DNA of 64,000 nt, taken from D2472 sp964275585. GTDB taxonomy: Bacteria; Pseudomonadota; Gammaproteobacteria; Magnimaribacterales; D2472. The notes beneath the pieces are model-generated. The model was not told where the DNA came from and ran no database searches. It saw only the letters and a program-made list of their open reading frames with translations. Location of the stretch: NCBI GenBank assembly GCA_964275585.1, contig CAXYCJ010000006.1:186001-250000 (forward strand), given 5' to 3'. Below, piece by piece: positions 53,651 through 62,813 of this stretch (within the stretch, counting starts at the first letter, position 1; each line of letters starts with the position of its first letter). A program made the position numbers and the translations under genes.

Positions 53651-54373
53651 TTGATCCATCCTGGTGATGATCTAGCTAATCTTATAATTAATCAATTAAC
53701 TCAGCAGAATATTAATCTCGAAGATGGCGATATTTTAACTGTTGCACAAAAAGTTGTTTCTAAAAGTGAAAATAGATACCTAGATATATCAACATTAACT
53801 CCAAGTTCTGACGCTATTTTATTGGCCAGAAAAATCGATAAAGATCCACAATTTGTTCAGGCGATATTAAATGAATCAAAACTAGTAGTTCGTCACAGGA
53901 TGGGGGTATTAATTGTGGAGCATAAGCTAGGCTTCATTCACGCTAATGCTGGGATAGATCGATCCAACATAGATCAATCATCCAATCAGGTTCTTTTGCT
54001 TCCTGAGAATCCTGACCTGTCAGCAAAAAAATTGTGTTCAACTATTAGCAAACGTCTCAATAGAAACATTGCTTTAATAATTACTGACACCATGGGTCGT
54101 CCTTTTAGGAATGGCATTGTAGGGTTTGCGATTGGCAGCTCAAACATAGAATGCGTGGTTGATGAAAGAGGTAAGCATGATCTATATGGAAATATTTTGA
54201 AAGTCACTCAAATAGCAGTCGCAGATGAGCTCGCGGCAGCAGCTTCTCTGTTAATGGGCCAGGCGGACCAGAAGAAACCAATTGTTTTAATTAGAGGCTA
54301 TAAATATAACTTCTCTAGGTCAAGCAATGGAGAGGAGCTAATTAGGAGTGAGGAAGAGGATTTGTTTAGATGA
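53651..54373 (+). CDS. cofE: F420-0:gamma-glutamyl ligase
   Basis: CofE adds glutamates to F420-0 using GTP. The 240 residues from TTG 53651 contain HPGDDLANLI, DGDILTVAQKVVSKSE, VRHRMGVLIVEHKLGFIHANAG, ITDTMGRPFRNGIVGFAIG and ADELAAAASLLMGQ, all family landmarks. There is no fused nitroreductase domain as in mycobacterial FbiB. The frame is open upstream to the npdG stop and encodes LNLTALESFPLI directly before the HPGDD motif, matching the normal first strand of CofE, so the true start probably lies upstream at a non-ATG codon (ATC 53612 or ATT 53597). Its end overlaps cofD by four bases. Confidence 0.9.
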   Translation: MIHPGDDLANLIINQLTQQNINLEDGDILTVAQKVVSKSENRYLDISTLTPSSDAILLARKIDKDPQFVQAILNESKLVVRHRMGVLIVEHKLGFIHANAGIDRSNIDQSSNQVLLLPENPDLSAKKLCSTISKRLNRNIALIITDTMGRPFRNGIVGFAIGSSNIECVVDERGKHDLYGNILKVTQIAVADELAAAASLLMGQADQKKPIVLIRGYKYNFSRSSNGEELIRSEEEDLFR

Positions 54374-55299
54374 AAAATTATTTACTTCTATGCGGTGGAG
54401 TTGGCGGAGCTAAGTTAGCACTAGGATTTTCTAAAATTCTACCTGAATCAAACTTTACAATAGTTGTAAACACTGGCGACGATTTCACTCATTTTAATCT
54501 AAAAATTTGTCCAGATCTTGATACTGTAATGTATACGCTGTCTAATGAGTCTGATCTCTCTAAAGGTTGGGGCAGGGCCAATGAGTCATGGGAAATGTTA
54601 TCTGCTCTAAAAAACCTTGGTGGGGAAACTTGGTTTCAACTAGGCGACAAAGATCTTGCAACCCATATTATACGAACCCAGCTCATTTCAAATGGTTCAA
54701 GTCTTTCCGAAGCTACCCAAGAATTAGCGAGTAGATTTGGTTTAAAAACTAATATTTTACCTATGACCGATGATCTAGTTGAGACATACATACAAACTCA
54801 AAATAGACTCTTATCTTTCCAGGAATATTTTGTAAAATTTCAATGTGAGCCCTCAGTTACTAATTTTGTATTTAAAGGTCTTGATAAAGCAAAGTTTAAT
54901 CCCCTCATCAAGCTTGATAACTTTGACGAGATTATCATTTGCCCATCAAATCCTTTTGTGAGCATTAGTCCCATCATTCAGCTAGAACCTCTGAATGAAT
55001 ATTTACAATCACACCCTGAAAGAGTTAATGTTGTTAGTCCAATTGTTAATTCAAAATCTTTAAAAGGCCCAACTTCTAAAATGATGAAAGAGCTTGGCAT
55101 GGATACATCTGTCTTAACTATTGCAAAATATTACTCTAAATATGCTCAGACTTTATTCATCGATGCCAGCGACCACCAAGAGGAAAAGTTAATTAAAAAT
55201 ATGGGATACAAAGTATCACTTGCAGACTTGGTCATGAATAACCTAGATTCTAAAATTAACCTTGCACAATCAGTGATTGATTATTTGGAACTCAAGTAA
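54370..55299 (+). CDS. cofD: 2-phospho-L-lactate transferase (F420 biosynthesis)
   Basis: This 309-residue CofD/FbiA protein has the signature LLCGGVGGAKLALGF, VVNTGDDFTHFNLKICPDLDT, WFQLGDKDLATHIIRT and PMTDDLVETYI. It joins the phospho-organic-acid part of the nucleotide-activated precursor to the deazaflavin FO, making F420-0. Its start overlaps the cofE stop (ATGA) and the next gene begins one base after its stop, so the operon is tightly coupled. Confidence 0.95.
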   Translation: MKNYLLLCGGVGGAKLALGFSKILPESNFTIVVNTGDDFTHFNLKICPDLDTVMYTLSNESDLSKGWGRANESWEMLSALKNLGGETWFQLGDKDLATHIIRTQLISNGSSLSEATQELASRFGLKTNILPMTDDLVETYIQTQNRLLSFQEYFVKFQCEPSVTNFVFKGLDKAKFNPLIKLDNFDEIIICPSNPFVSISPIIQLEPLNEYLQSHPERVNVVSPIVNSKSLKGPTSKMMKELGMDTSVLTIAKYYSKYAQTLFIDASDHQEEKLIKNMGYKVSLADLVMNNLDSKINLAQSVIDYLELK

Positions 55300-55300
55300 C

Positions 55301-55879
55301 ATGCAGATATCTGCATTCATCCCTATTAAAAAGTTTAGTAACTCAAAAGGGCGCCTTGCCAGCATCCTATCTGAGCAACAAAGATCAGACCTTTCAAAAG
55401 CAATGGCCAATCAAACTATCAAGGCATTAATTCAATCTAGTATCTGCGATTCAATAACTTTGGTCACCAATGATCCTGATTTAGTTATAGAGGGCACTTC
55501 AACATTTTTTACTAATTCGTCTTTAAATAATGCGCTGCATGAAGCTATTAATAGCTTCAAATCAACTAATCCAATATTAATTATGCATGCAGACCTACCA
55601 AAAATTAATCAGATAGATATTCAGTATCTGGTTAGCTCATTTAATGAGTCAATTATCAATATTGTTTCGGATGTTGATAATATTGGAACGAATTGTCTTC
55701 TTTATGATCGCGCAATGAAATTTACCTTACGATTTGGTATAAATAGTTATGAGTTATTTCTAACGGAGTTTAAAAATAATAATTGTAACTGGAATAATCT
55801 TTCTATTGAGTCACTTCAGGATGACCTTGACTCAGAAGATGATTACTTCAAACTGAAGCATTATGTCCGAGGTGAATAG
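55301..55879 (+). CDS. cofC: 2-phospholactate (or analogue) guanylyltransferase
   Basis: This 192-residue CofC/FbiD protein begins ISAFIPIKKFSNSKGRLASI, the nucleotide-binding start of the family, and contains VTNDPDL, HADLPKINQIDI and DNIGTNCLLYD. It activates a three-carbon phospho-acid with GTP. Whether that acid is 2-phospholactate, phosphoenolpyruvate or 3-phosphoglycerate cannot be told from these residues. ATG 55301 is chosen because it directly follows the cofD stop; an upstream in-frame alternative would lie inside cofD. The fbiC start overlaps its last 17 bases. Confidence 0.9.
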   Translation: MQISAFIPIKKFSNSKGRLASILSEQQRSDLSKAMANQTIKALIQSSICDSITLVTNDPDLVIEGTSTFFTNSSLNNALHEAINSFKSTNPILIMHADLPKINQIDIQYLVSSFNESIINIVSDVDNIGTNCLLYDRAMKFTLRFGINSYELFLTEFKNNNCNWNNLSIESLQDDLDSEDDYFKLKHYVRGE

Positions 55880-58286
55880 ATTGGAAATACAGGAACATTC
55901 TAATAATAGTTTAAAAAATCTACTTGCTTCAGATGGTTGCCTCCAAGGCGACTTATTGGACTTGTCTAATATCGCTCTTTCTGATTATCTAGTCCAACAA
56001 GCATTTTTAAAAAAACAGAAATACTATTTCAATCAATTAACATATTCTCCAAAGGTCTTTATACCACTGACTTTTTTATGTAGAGATGTTTGTCATTACT
56101 GTACGTTTGCCAAAACACCAAAAAAAGTTAAATCACCATATTTACCTATTGAAGAAGTTATCAAAATAGCTAAGAAGGGAGAAGAGAACGGGTGTCACGA
56201 AGCGCTATTTACCCTGGGAGATAAGCCCGAACTAAGATACAAAGCAGCCCGAGTTGCATTACAAGCAATGGGTTATCAGACAACAAATGAATATGTTGCT
56301 GCATGTGCAGAAGCAGTCTTAGAGCATACCTCTTTGATACCTCATCTTAACCCTGGATGCTTAACAGAATCTGAGTTAGATATGCTGAAGCCATTGAGTG
56401 GGTCAATGGGACTAATGATAGAGTCTTTGTCATCAAACCTTTGTCAAAAAGGGCAGCCACATTACGGATCACCAGATAAAGAACCAGCCTTTAGAATGAA
56501 AACTCTAATCAATGCAGGAAAAAGAAACATTCCATTCACTACAGGTATTCTTATTGGAATAGGTGAAACGAGACTAGAGAGACTTGAATCTATTTTCGCG
56601 ATTGGAGAACTCCATAAAAAGTATGGCCATATTCAGGAAGTTATAGTTCAAAATTTTAAAGCCAAAGCAAATACATTGATGGAGAATGCTCCTGAACCAT
56701 CTTTCGATGAATTAATTTGGACAATTGCAATGGCAAGATTAATTTTGCCTGGTGATATTAACCTTCAAGTTCCACCTAATCTTAACCTGCAGCATCTTGA
56801 GAGACTCATTGAATCCGGTATTAATGATTTTGGTGGTATCTCACCCGTAACAAGGGATTTTGTTAATCCTGAGGCGCCATGGCCTGAAATTAAAAAATTA
56901 TCCTTTATGACCAATCTTCTTGATCAAGACCTAAGAGCCCGGGCAACTCTTTATCCTGCTTATTTTAATAATCTTCATTTGCATACTTCTAAAAACATTG
57001 CATCAAAATTATTACAGAAAGTTGATGCGCAAAATTTAATTCGTTCTGATAGCTGGGTATCTGGCGTGAGTACAAGTATTCCTTTGTATTCAAACATTCG
57101 ATTTAAATCAGATATTCAAGATAGCATTAAAAAAATTCATGAAAACTCAGATCTTAAGGCCCTTCAAAATATTCTCTCAGCATCAGACAGAGATTTTAAA
57201 TATTTAATGGATTATGCAGATGATTTAAAAACACATATACATGGACATGAGATCACCTGTGTGATGAATAGAAATATTAACTACACTAATATTTGTTCCT
57301 TTAAATGTAATTTTTGCGCTTTCTCCAAGGGTACGGGTCACTCTGATTTGAGAGGCAAGCCATATAATATTTCACATGATGAGATAGCAAGAAGAACTTT
57401 AGAGGCAATAGATAGGGGAGCAACTGAAGTTTGCCTTCAAGGTGGTATTCATCCTCAATATACTGGTAATACCTATCTAGATATAGTCAAAACAATTCGT
57501 TCTGTTTCGGATACTATCCATATTCATGCATTTTCTCCTTTAGAAATTGATCATGGTAGACGTACATTGAATATCTCGGTTGAAGAGTTTCTTGTTGAGC
57601 TAAAACATGCTGGGCTTAACTCCCTTCCTGGAACTGCAGCAGAGATTCTGGATGATGATATTAGGGCTGTCATTTGTCCTGATAAATTAAATTCTCAGGA
57701 ATGGTCTGATGTCATCATGGCGGCTCACTCAGTTGGATTACCCACAACATCTACAATGATGTTTGGTCATGTTGAAGATATGTCTCACGTTGCAAGACAC
57801 TTCGGAGCGCTTAAAGTTATTCAAAATCATACTAATGGTATTACAGAGTTTGTGCCTCTTCCTTTTGTTGCTAATGAAGCTCCAATATACATGCGGGGCT
57901 TATCAAGGCCTGGCCCAACTTTCAAGGAATCAGTATTGGTTCATGCTGCTGCAAGAATATTCTTTTACGATTCAATAGACAATATTCAAGGCTCATGGGT
58001 AAAAATGGGGCTTCCAGGCTTAAAATTTTTATTATCAGCTGGAATAAATGACGTTGGCGGAATACTTATGAACGAAAGCATCACAAAAGCAGCAGGCGCT
58101 TCATTTGGTCAAGAACTTAATCTAGATGATGTGGATCGAATCGCTAGATCTCTTGATTTAGATTTGATCCAAAGAAACACCCTTTATCAGAAACTCGATA
58201 CTAAGATATCTGAACTATCTAAATCGCAGAGTATCCCCTTGCTACCAATTATTAACGAATACCACAAACCTTCATTAACAATATAG
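55863..58286 (+). CDS. fbiC: FO synthase, fused CofG-CofH radical SAM enzyme
   Basis: This 807-residue fusion has two radical SAM domains. The N-terminal CofG half has the cluster motif LCRDVCHYC (Cys73, Cys77, Cys80); the C-terminal CofH half has ICSFKCNFC (Cys478, Cys482, Cys485). The two halves condense tyrosine with the pyrimidine precursor 5-amino-6-ribitylaminouracil to make the deazaflavin FO. The single-chain form is typical of actinobacteria and eukaryotes, whereas archaea and cyanobacteria use separate proteins. It is the last F420 gene of the operon and starts inside cofC. Confidence 0.95.
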   Translation: MSEVNRLEIQEHSNNSLKNLLASDGCLQGDLLDLSNIALSDYLVQQAFLKKQKYYFNQLTYSPKVFIPLTFLCRDVCHYCTFAKTPKKVKSPYLPIEEVIKIAKKGEENGCHEALFTLGDKPELRYKAARVALQAMGYQTTNEYVAACAEAVLEHTSLIPHLNPGCLTESELDMLKPLSGSMGLMIESLSSNLCQKGQPHYGSPDKEPAFRMKTLINAGKRNIPFTTGILIGIGETRLERLESIFAIGELHKKYGHIQEVIVQNFKAKANTLMENAPEPSFDELIWTIAMARLILPGDINLQVPPNLNLQHLERLIESGINDFGGISPVTRDFVNPEAPWPEIKKLSFMTNLLDQDLRARATLYPAYFNNLHLHTSKNIASKLLQKVDAQNLIRSDSWVSGVSTSIPLYSNIRFKSDIQDSIKKIHENSDLKALQNILSASDRDFKYLMDYADDLKTHIHGHEITCVMNRNINYTNICSFKCNFCAFSKGTGHSDLRGKPYNISHDEIARRTLEAIDRGATEVCLQGGIHPQYTGNTYLDIVKTIRSVSDTIHIHAFSPLEIDHGRRTLNISVEEFLVELKHAGLNSLPGTAAEILDDDIRAVICPDKLNSQEWSDVIMAAHSVGLPTTSTMMFGHVEDMSHVARHFGALKVIQNHTNGITEFVPLPFVANEAPIYMRGLSRPGPTFKESVLVHAAARIFFYDSIDNIQGSWVKMGLPGLKFLLSAGINDVGGILMNESITKAAGASFGQELNLDDVDRIARSLDLDLIQRNTLYQKLDTKISELSKSQSIPLLPIINEYHKPSLTI

Positions 58287-58292
58287 CTACCT

Positions 58293-59174
58293 ATGATAAA
58301 AAAAATATTTGATCTTTTTATTATTTTTGCTGGGTATGTTGCTTGCATTTATTCAATGGTCTTCACATGGAATTTACTCCTAGATTTTAATATTTTCTTA
58401 AGATTATTAGCCTGCCATGTTGAAGCAACAATATTTATATATCTTTTGAGCGTACTCTTTAAAAATTCAAGTTGGTACGATGCTTTTTGGTCTGTTATAC
58501 CTGTAGTGTTGTCTATTTTATGCTGGATTGATATTGACGCTGAGGGAGATGTTTTTAGAGCAGGAATGATGTTTAATGTGATGGTTTTTTGGGCAATAAG
58601 ATTAACCTACAACTGGGCTAGATCATGGGACGGCTTTTTTCACGAAGACTGGCGATATGTCATGATGAAAGGGAAGGCAAAAACCAAGCTCCAGTATTTT
58701 TTAACTGACTTTGGAGCCATACACCTAATCCCGACACTTTCAGTATTTATGGCTTTACTGCCAATGCATTACACCCTCTACTATCCTGGACCTGAAGTAT
58801 TCTGGTTAGATTGGGTTGCTTATGCTATTGGTATATCAGCCGTACTCATTCAAATTATTTCTGATCAGCAAATGTATAATTTTAGACGGTCCTTAACTGA
58901 GCCTCAAACCATGCAATCGGGATTATGGTTTTATTCGCGTCATCCTAATTATCTTGGCGAAATACTTTTCTGGTTTAGCTTCTTTATTTTTTCTTTATCA
59001 AACGGCTTTGCAGCCTCATGGCTAATTGTAGGGACAATTACTATGTATTTATTAGTAGCTATTACTTCTGTTGCTATGATGGATAATAGATCTTTGCAAA
59101 GACGCCATGATTTTAAGGCCTATATGGATACTACGCCTGCAATATTTTTTAATTTTTTTAAAAGGAAACCCTAA
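58293..59174 (+). CDS. DUF1295 (steroid 5-alpha-reductase-like) membrane protein
   Basis: This 293-residue integral membrane protein has about seven to eight helices and the DUF1295 signature: WARSWDGFFHEDWRY, SDQQMYNFRRSL, then GLWFYSRHPNYLGEILFWF. The last motif is shared with steroid 5-alpha reductases and isoprenylcysteine methyltransferases. Family members are predicted to reduce lipid or steroid double bonds. It follows fbiC by six bases and so is probably part of the F420 transcript. A role with F420 is possible but only by position. Confidence 0.87.
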   Translation: MIKKIFDLFIIFAGYVACIYSMVFTWNLLLDFNIFLRLLACHVEATIFIYLLSVLFKNSSWYDAFWSVIPVVLSILCWIDIDAEGDVFRAGMMFNVMVFWAIRLTYNWARSWDGFFHEDWRYVMMKGKAKTKLQYFLTDFGAIHLIPTLSVFMALLPMHYTLYYPGPEVFWLDWVAYAIGISAVLIQIISDQQMYNFRRSLTEPQTMQSGLWFYSRHPNYLGEILFWFSFFIFSLSNGFAASWLIVGTITMYLLVAITSVAMMDNRSLQRRHDFKAYMDTTPAIFFNFFKRKP

Positions 59175-60475
59175 TGCGATATTTTTTTAGTTTACTTACT
59201 TCACTGTTTTTAATTTTACCAATTAGTTCAGGAGCACTAGTTTCGACTTTAGAGCAAAATCTTAACGGAGTTATGACAAAAGTTACCGATTGGAGACATC
59301 ACTTTCATGAATTTCCTGAGTTATCAAACAGAGAGTTTAAAACCCAGCAATCGATTGCTGGGGCTCTCATCGAAATGGGCCTTGAGCCAAATACTGCCTA
59401 TGGTAAAACTGGGGTAACAGCATTTATAAGAGGGCAAAATCCAGGGCCTTTAATTGCTTTGAGGGCTGATATTGATGGACTGCCTGTCACTGAAAAACTT
59501 AACCTTCCATTTTCATCAAAAGAAAGAACTACTTATCAGGGAAACGATGTTGGAGTTATGCATGCTTGTGGCCATGATGCCCATATTGCTACTCTTTTGG
59601 GTGTTGCCAGCTTTCTTTCGCAAAATACTGACAAGCTTGATGGCGATATTTTGCTAATATTTCAACCGGCAGAAGAGGGTGCGCCTGAAGGCGAGGAAGG
59701 TGGAGCTGAATTAATGTTAAAAGAAGGCCTCTTTGATGCAGAAAAACCAGATGCTATTTTTGGCATGCATGTCTCAAATGCTAAACATGGGCAACTTTGG
59801 ACAAGGCCAGGGCCAATTATGGCTTCAGCAGAAGCTTTTAGGGTTACAATTGAAGGTAAACAAACGCATGGATCGCGTCCATGGAATGGTGTTGATCCTA
59901 TTGTAGCCGCCTCTGATATCGTCACTACTTTGCAAACTATTGTTAGCAGAAGACTAAACCTTCTTGATAGTCAGGCTGTGGTGACTGTTGGAATAATGAA
60001 AGGCGGCACCAGAAATAATATTATTCCATCAACTGCTTTTCTTGAGGGAACCATTAGAACATTTCAAGATTCCTATGCTGATCAAATCAGAGAGGAAATA
60101 TCAGTTATTGCTAATAATATTGCTGCTGCGCATCATGCCAAGGCCAATGTTGAGTTTAAAGTCTATGGTGGCTATCCGGTAACATATAATGATATTGAAC
60201 TAGTAGATAAGTATGCATCTTCTCTATCTAGAGCAGCTGATGGCAATTACTATGAGGCTAAGGTTCCAAGGACAGGCGCAGAGGATTTCTCATTCTTTGC
60301 TCAACAAGTCCCAGGACTATTCTTTTTCTTGGGAGTGAATGCACCTGGAGTAGAAGATTCTCCAACCAATCATTCGCCGTATTTTTATGTTGATGATTCA
60401 GCACTCATAAATGGTTTAAAAGCTTTTGTGAACCTAGTTGAAGATTTTTCTAATGACTATAATGTAGATAATTAA
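59174..60475 (+). CDS. Secreted M20D amidohydrolase
   Basis: This 433-residue protein has a signal peptide (about 1-20) and the M20D amidohydrolase pattern: WRHHFHEFPELSNREF, ALRADIDGLPV, MHACGHDAHIATLLG with zinc Cys/His/Asp, FQPAEEGAPEGEEGG with the catalytic Glu pair, a dimerisation domain (about 215-320) and a final TNHSP. Enzymes of this type hydrolyse N-acyl amino acids or peptides, such as hippurate. Its ATG shares one base with the DUF1295 stop (TAATG), so translation is coupled. The location is probably periplasmic. Confidence 0.92.
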   Translation: MRYFFSLLTSLFLILPISSGALVSTLEQNLNGVMTKVTDWRHHFHEFPELSNREFKTQQSIAGALIEMGLEPNTAYGKTGVTAFIRGQNPGPLIALRADIDGLPVTEKLNLPFSSKERTTYQGNDVGVMHACGHDAHIATLLGVASFLSQNTDKLDGDILLIFQPAEEGAPEGEEGGAELMLKEGLFDAEKPDAIFGMHVSNAKHGQLWTRPGPIMASAEAFRVTIEGKQTHGSRPWNGVDPIVAASDIVTTLQTIVSRRLNLLDSQAVVTVGIMKGGTRNNIIPSTAFLEGTIRTFQDSYADQIREEISVIANNIAAAHHAKANVEFKVYGGYPVTYNDIELVDKYASSLSRAADGNYYEAKVPRTGAEDFSFFAQQVPGLFFFLGVNAPGVEDSPTNHSPYFYVDDSALINGLKAFVNLVEDFSNDYNVDN

Positions 60476-60648
60476 TATTAATAGATAAAGTCCTAATATT
60501 GCAATGAGAGAATTAGTTGATAGTCTCCATGCTTAATGAACTCTTGTGAGCATCCCAATCAGGATTTAATAAATAGCGTGCTGCCTATATTAATAAGACC
60601 GGCCCAATCAGTGCAAATAAGTGCTATTGAAGTTAAAAATTTACTCAT
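60434..60648 (-). pseudogene. Small membrane-protein gene with two +1 frameshifts
   Basis: On the minus strand, ATG 60648 has a good ribosome site (GAGGA) and begins SKFLTSIALICTDWAGLINI. After removing one base at 60584-60585 and one at 60533-60534 the frame continues through ARYLLNPDWDAHKSSLAW and then a hydrophobic stretch SLIAILGLYLLILII to a stop at 60434-60436. The corrected length is 71 codons with two membrane segments. It would be the last gene of the minus-strand run of small membrane proteins. Both disruptions are single extra bases in a run, like those in 47122-48486. Confidence 0.45.
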
Positions 60649-60710
60649 TAATTAATCCTCTTCCTTACTGGATATTTGTTCTCTTACGAACTCTGGTAAA
60701 TAAGAATCGA

Positions 60711-61304
60711 TTATTTTTTATTAAGGAAAATAGCTCCTTTATAAATTATTGCTGGAAGGATTATCCATGGAATTTGTGTTTGCAACATAATCCGCCTCCC
60801 ATTAAAGGAAAATAATTCAGGATTAAAATATGATCCAGAAGGCGCTAATGGTGCCCATGAAAGCATTTTTCCTTCTGATAATTGATCGTGATAAAGAAAC
60901 ATTTCTACTCCAATATTCTGAGTTAAACACCACAGCAAAAAAATTGAGAATGCTTTCCAGCTCCACGTAACAAAAATTGCATCATCACGCCTACACAATA
61001 ACCAAGTTATATAGAGTCCACCTAGTGCAATAGTTCCAGCATCAGCTAATGAGTTCATCAACCAATTAATATCCTGAGGAATCCAAGTATTTAGGGCAGC
61101 TGAGCGCCTAATATTTACTGGATCACCATCTATCCAGCCATAAGTAAACCATAGCTCCCAACCAAATGCACAAGCAGTAAAGATGCACGCATATAAAATA
61201 AATACTGATCGAGGTAGGATCTTTTTATTATAAATAAGATAAATAATAGGTGTTAAAGCGCAGAAATAAACCACAAATATAACCCTAATTTCTTCAAATG
61301 ACAT
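60711..61304 (-). CDS. Multi-pass membrane protein of unknown function
   Basis: This 197-residue protein has about five hydrophobic helices. A polar central part has WFTYGWIDGDPVNIRRSA and NWLMNSLADAGTIALGG, and another loop has YHDQLSEGKMLSWAPLAP. I recognise no named family. It lies in a minus-strand run between a nitronate monooxygenase and a small frameshifted gene. The charged and aromatic loops suggest an enzyme or channel rather than a random hydrophobic frame. Confidence 0.65.
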   Translation of the reverse strand: MSFEEIRVIFVVYFCALTPIIYLIYNKKILPRSVFILYACIFTACAFGWELWFTYGWIDGDPVNIRRSAALNTWIPQDINWLMNSLADAGTIALGGLYITWLLCRRDDAIFVTWSWKAFSIFLLWCLTQNIGVEMFLYHDQLSEGKMLSWAPLAPSGSYFNPELFSFNGRRIMLQTQIPWIILPAIIYKGAIFLNKK

Positions 61305-61312
61305 AATTGATC

Positions 61313-61498
61313 TTATTTATAAATATAGATTATTGCAAAGATAATTAGAGTAAAGATAGTAATTAGTAGGAATGGGTATTCACCTAGTTTTAAGGAATAT
61401 TTTTTTGGCATCAGGAGTAAAATAGCAATTGATAATGTTATTAATGCTAATGCCCAGAGCAGATTACTTAGCTCGCCAAAAAGCTCTGATAAAAGCAT
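61313..61498 (-). CDS. Small two-helix membrane protein
   Basis: This 61-residue protein has two hydrophobic helices (about 10-29 and 41-59) joined by the short polar turn PKKYSLKLGEYP. I recognise no family. Tight spacing (five bases after the nitronate monooxygenase stop and eight bases before the next membrane protein) supports it as a real member of the run. Confidence 0.55.
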   Translation of the reverse strand: MLLSELFGELSNLLWALALITLSIAILLLMPKKYSLKLGEYPFLLITIFTLIIFAIIYIYK

Positions 61499-61503
61499 TT
61501 ATA

Positions 61504-62637
61504 TTATTCTTCTTTAGGTAATAAATTATTCAGCCTTTCCACAGCATCAAGGTATTCATTAATGAGACCAAACATTACATTTTTTACTGAATCAATTTGC
61601 TTAACCTGGCCAATAACCTGACCGGCCGCATTAAAAGAAACTTCTTGAGTATTTCCTGAGCCTGCATAGATAGAAGTTCTTCTCATGGCATCAAATGTAA
61701 TCATTCCCTGGAGGGGCATTGGAAGTGGGTCTGGGTTATCTGGATTTTCCCAAGCCTCAGTCCATTTATTTTTTAGCATTCTTGCAGGCTTTCCTGTCCA
61801 CGCTTTACTTCTTATTGTGTCTTCACTGGTTGCATTAAGATAAGATTCTTTTTCAGCTGGTTGGGCAGCAGCTTCTTCAACAGCTAGCCATAAAGATCCA
61901 CACCAAATTCCTTGGGCTCCCATCGACATTGCAGCTGCCATCTGTCGCCCATTACCAATTCCGCCTGCTGCTAATACAGGTAGATCACCTACAGCTTCTA
62001 TAATTTGCGGCCATAGGACTATGCTACCAATTTCACCAGTATGACCTCCACCTTCTCCGCCTTGGGCAATAATAAAGTCTAAGCCAGCTTTTTTATGAGA
62101 AAGAGCTTGTTTTATTTTTCCACATAGGGCTCCTACCAATACCCCTTTATCTTGAATTTTTTTAATCATATCTGCAGGAGGAGTACCCAATGCATTGGCT
62201 ATTAATTTAACATTTGGATGCTTTAAGGCTTCTTCAATTTGCGGTTCAGCAGTTGCCTCCGTCCACCCTAATAATCCACCCTTAGGGCCATTAGTTTCTG
62301 GTGCCTCGGGAACACCACTGTCACGTAATAGAGTATCAACAAACTTCTTATGCTCCTCAGGTATCATTTTTTGAAGCTGCTCTAGTAATTGCTCTGGATC
62401 TTTCTCATCCATACCCTCATATTTTTGAGGAATTACCGTATCTACTCCATAGGGGAGATTTCCAATATGGTCATCAATCCAGTCAAGCTCCTCTTTTAAT
62501 TGCTCCGGCGAGTAACCTACTGCGCCAAGGACTCCAATACCTCCGGCTTTGCTAACTGCCACAACGACGTCCCTGCAGTGTGTAAATGCGAATATTGGGT
62601 ATTCAATTCCAAGCTTTTTACATATTTCTGTTTTCAT
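61504..62637 (-). CDS. Nitronate monooxygenase-like (NPD) flavoprotein
   Basis: This 377-residue FMN-dependent enzyme of the 2-nitropropane dioxygenase family has CKKLGIEYPIFAFTHCRDV at the N-terminus, FIIAQGGEGGGHTGEIGS with the flavin-site His, PVLAAGGIGNGRQMAAAMSM and GAQGIWCGSLWLAV as phosphate loop. It is longer than the paralogue at 30065, with an insert around residues 75-135. It may act as an enoyl reductase or nitronate oxidase. It is the first gene of a minus-strand run and divergent from the KstD-like gene. Confidence 0.88.
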   Translation of the reverse strand: MKTEICKKLGIEYPIFAFTHCRDVVVAVSKAGGIGVLGAVGYSPEQLKEELDWIDDHIGNLPYGVDTVIPQKYEGMDEKDPEQLLEQLQKMIPEEHKKFVDTLLRDSGVPEAPETNGPKGGLLGWTEATAEPQIEEALKHPNVKLIANALGTPPADMIKKIQDKGVLVGALCGKIKQALSHKKAGLDFIIAQGGEGGGHTGEIGSIVLWPQIIEAVGDLPVLAAGGIGNGRQMAAAMSMGAQGIWCGSLWLAVEEAAAQPAEKESYLNATSEDTIRSKAWTGKPARMLKNKWTEAWENPDNPDPLPMPLQGMITFDAMRRTSIYAGSGNTQEVSFNAAGQVIGQVKQIDSVKNVMFGLINEYLDAVERLNNLLPKEE

Positions 62638-62813
62638 GAATTACTTTAGTTAAATAGAATTAATTAATTATAAAACTAATTCAGCAATAAATTTGTATCA
62701 AGAGACTATATTTTGTCAAGAATCATATGAAATATTCTATGTTTTTTAAAATAAACCCTATGAGTTATAGTGAATTAGTTACAATTTGAAGATAAAAATT
62801 ATAAGTGAAAACT

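Noticed and set aside
53651..54373. CofE as an FbiB fusion with nitroreductase domain
   Set aside because: The protein ends at about 240 residues and the next gene (cofD) starts in its last four bases.
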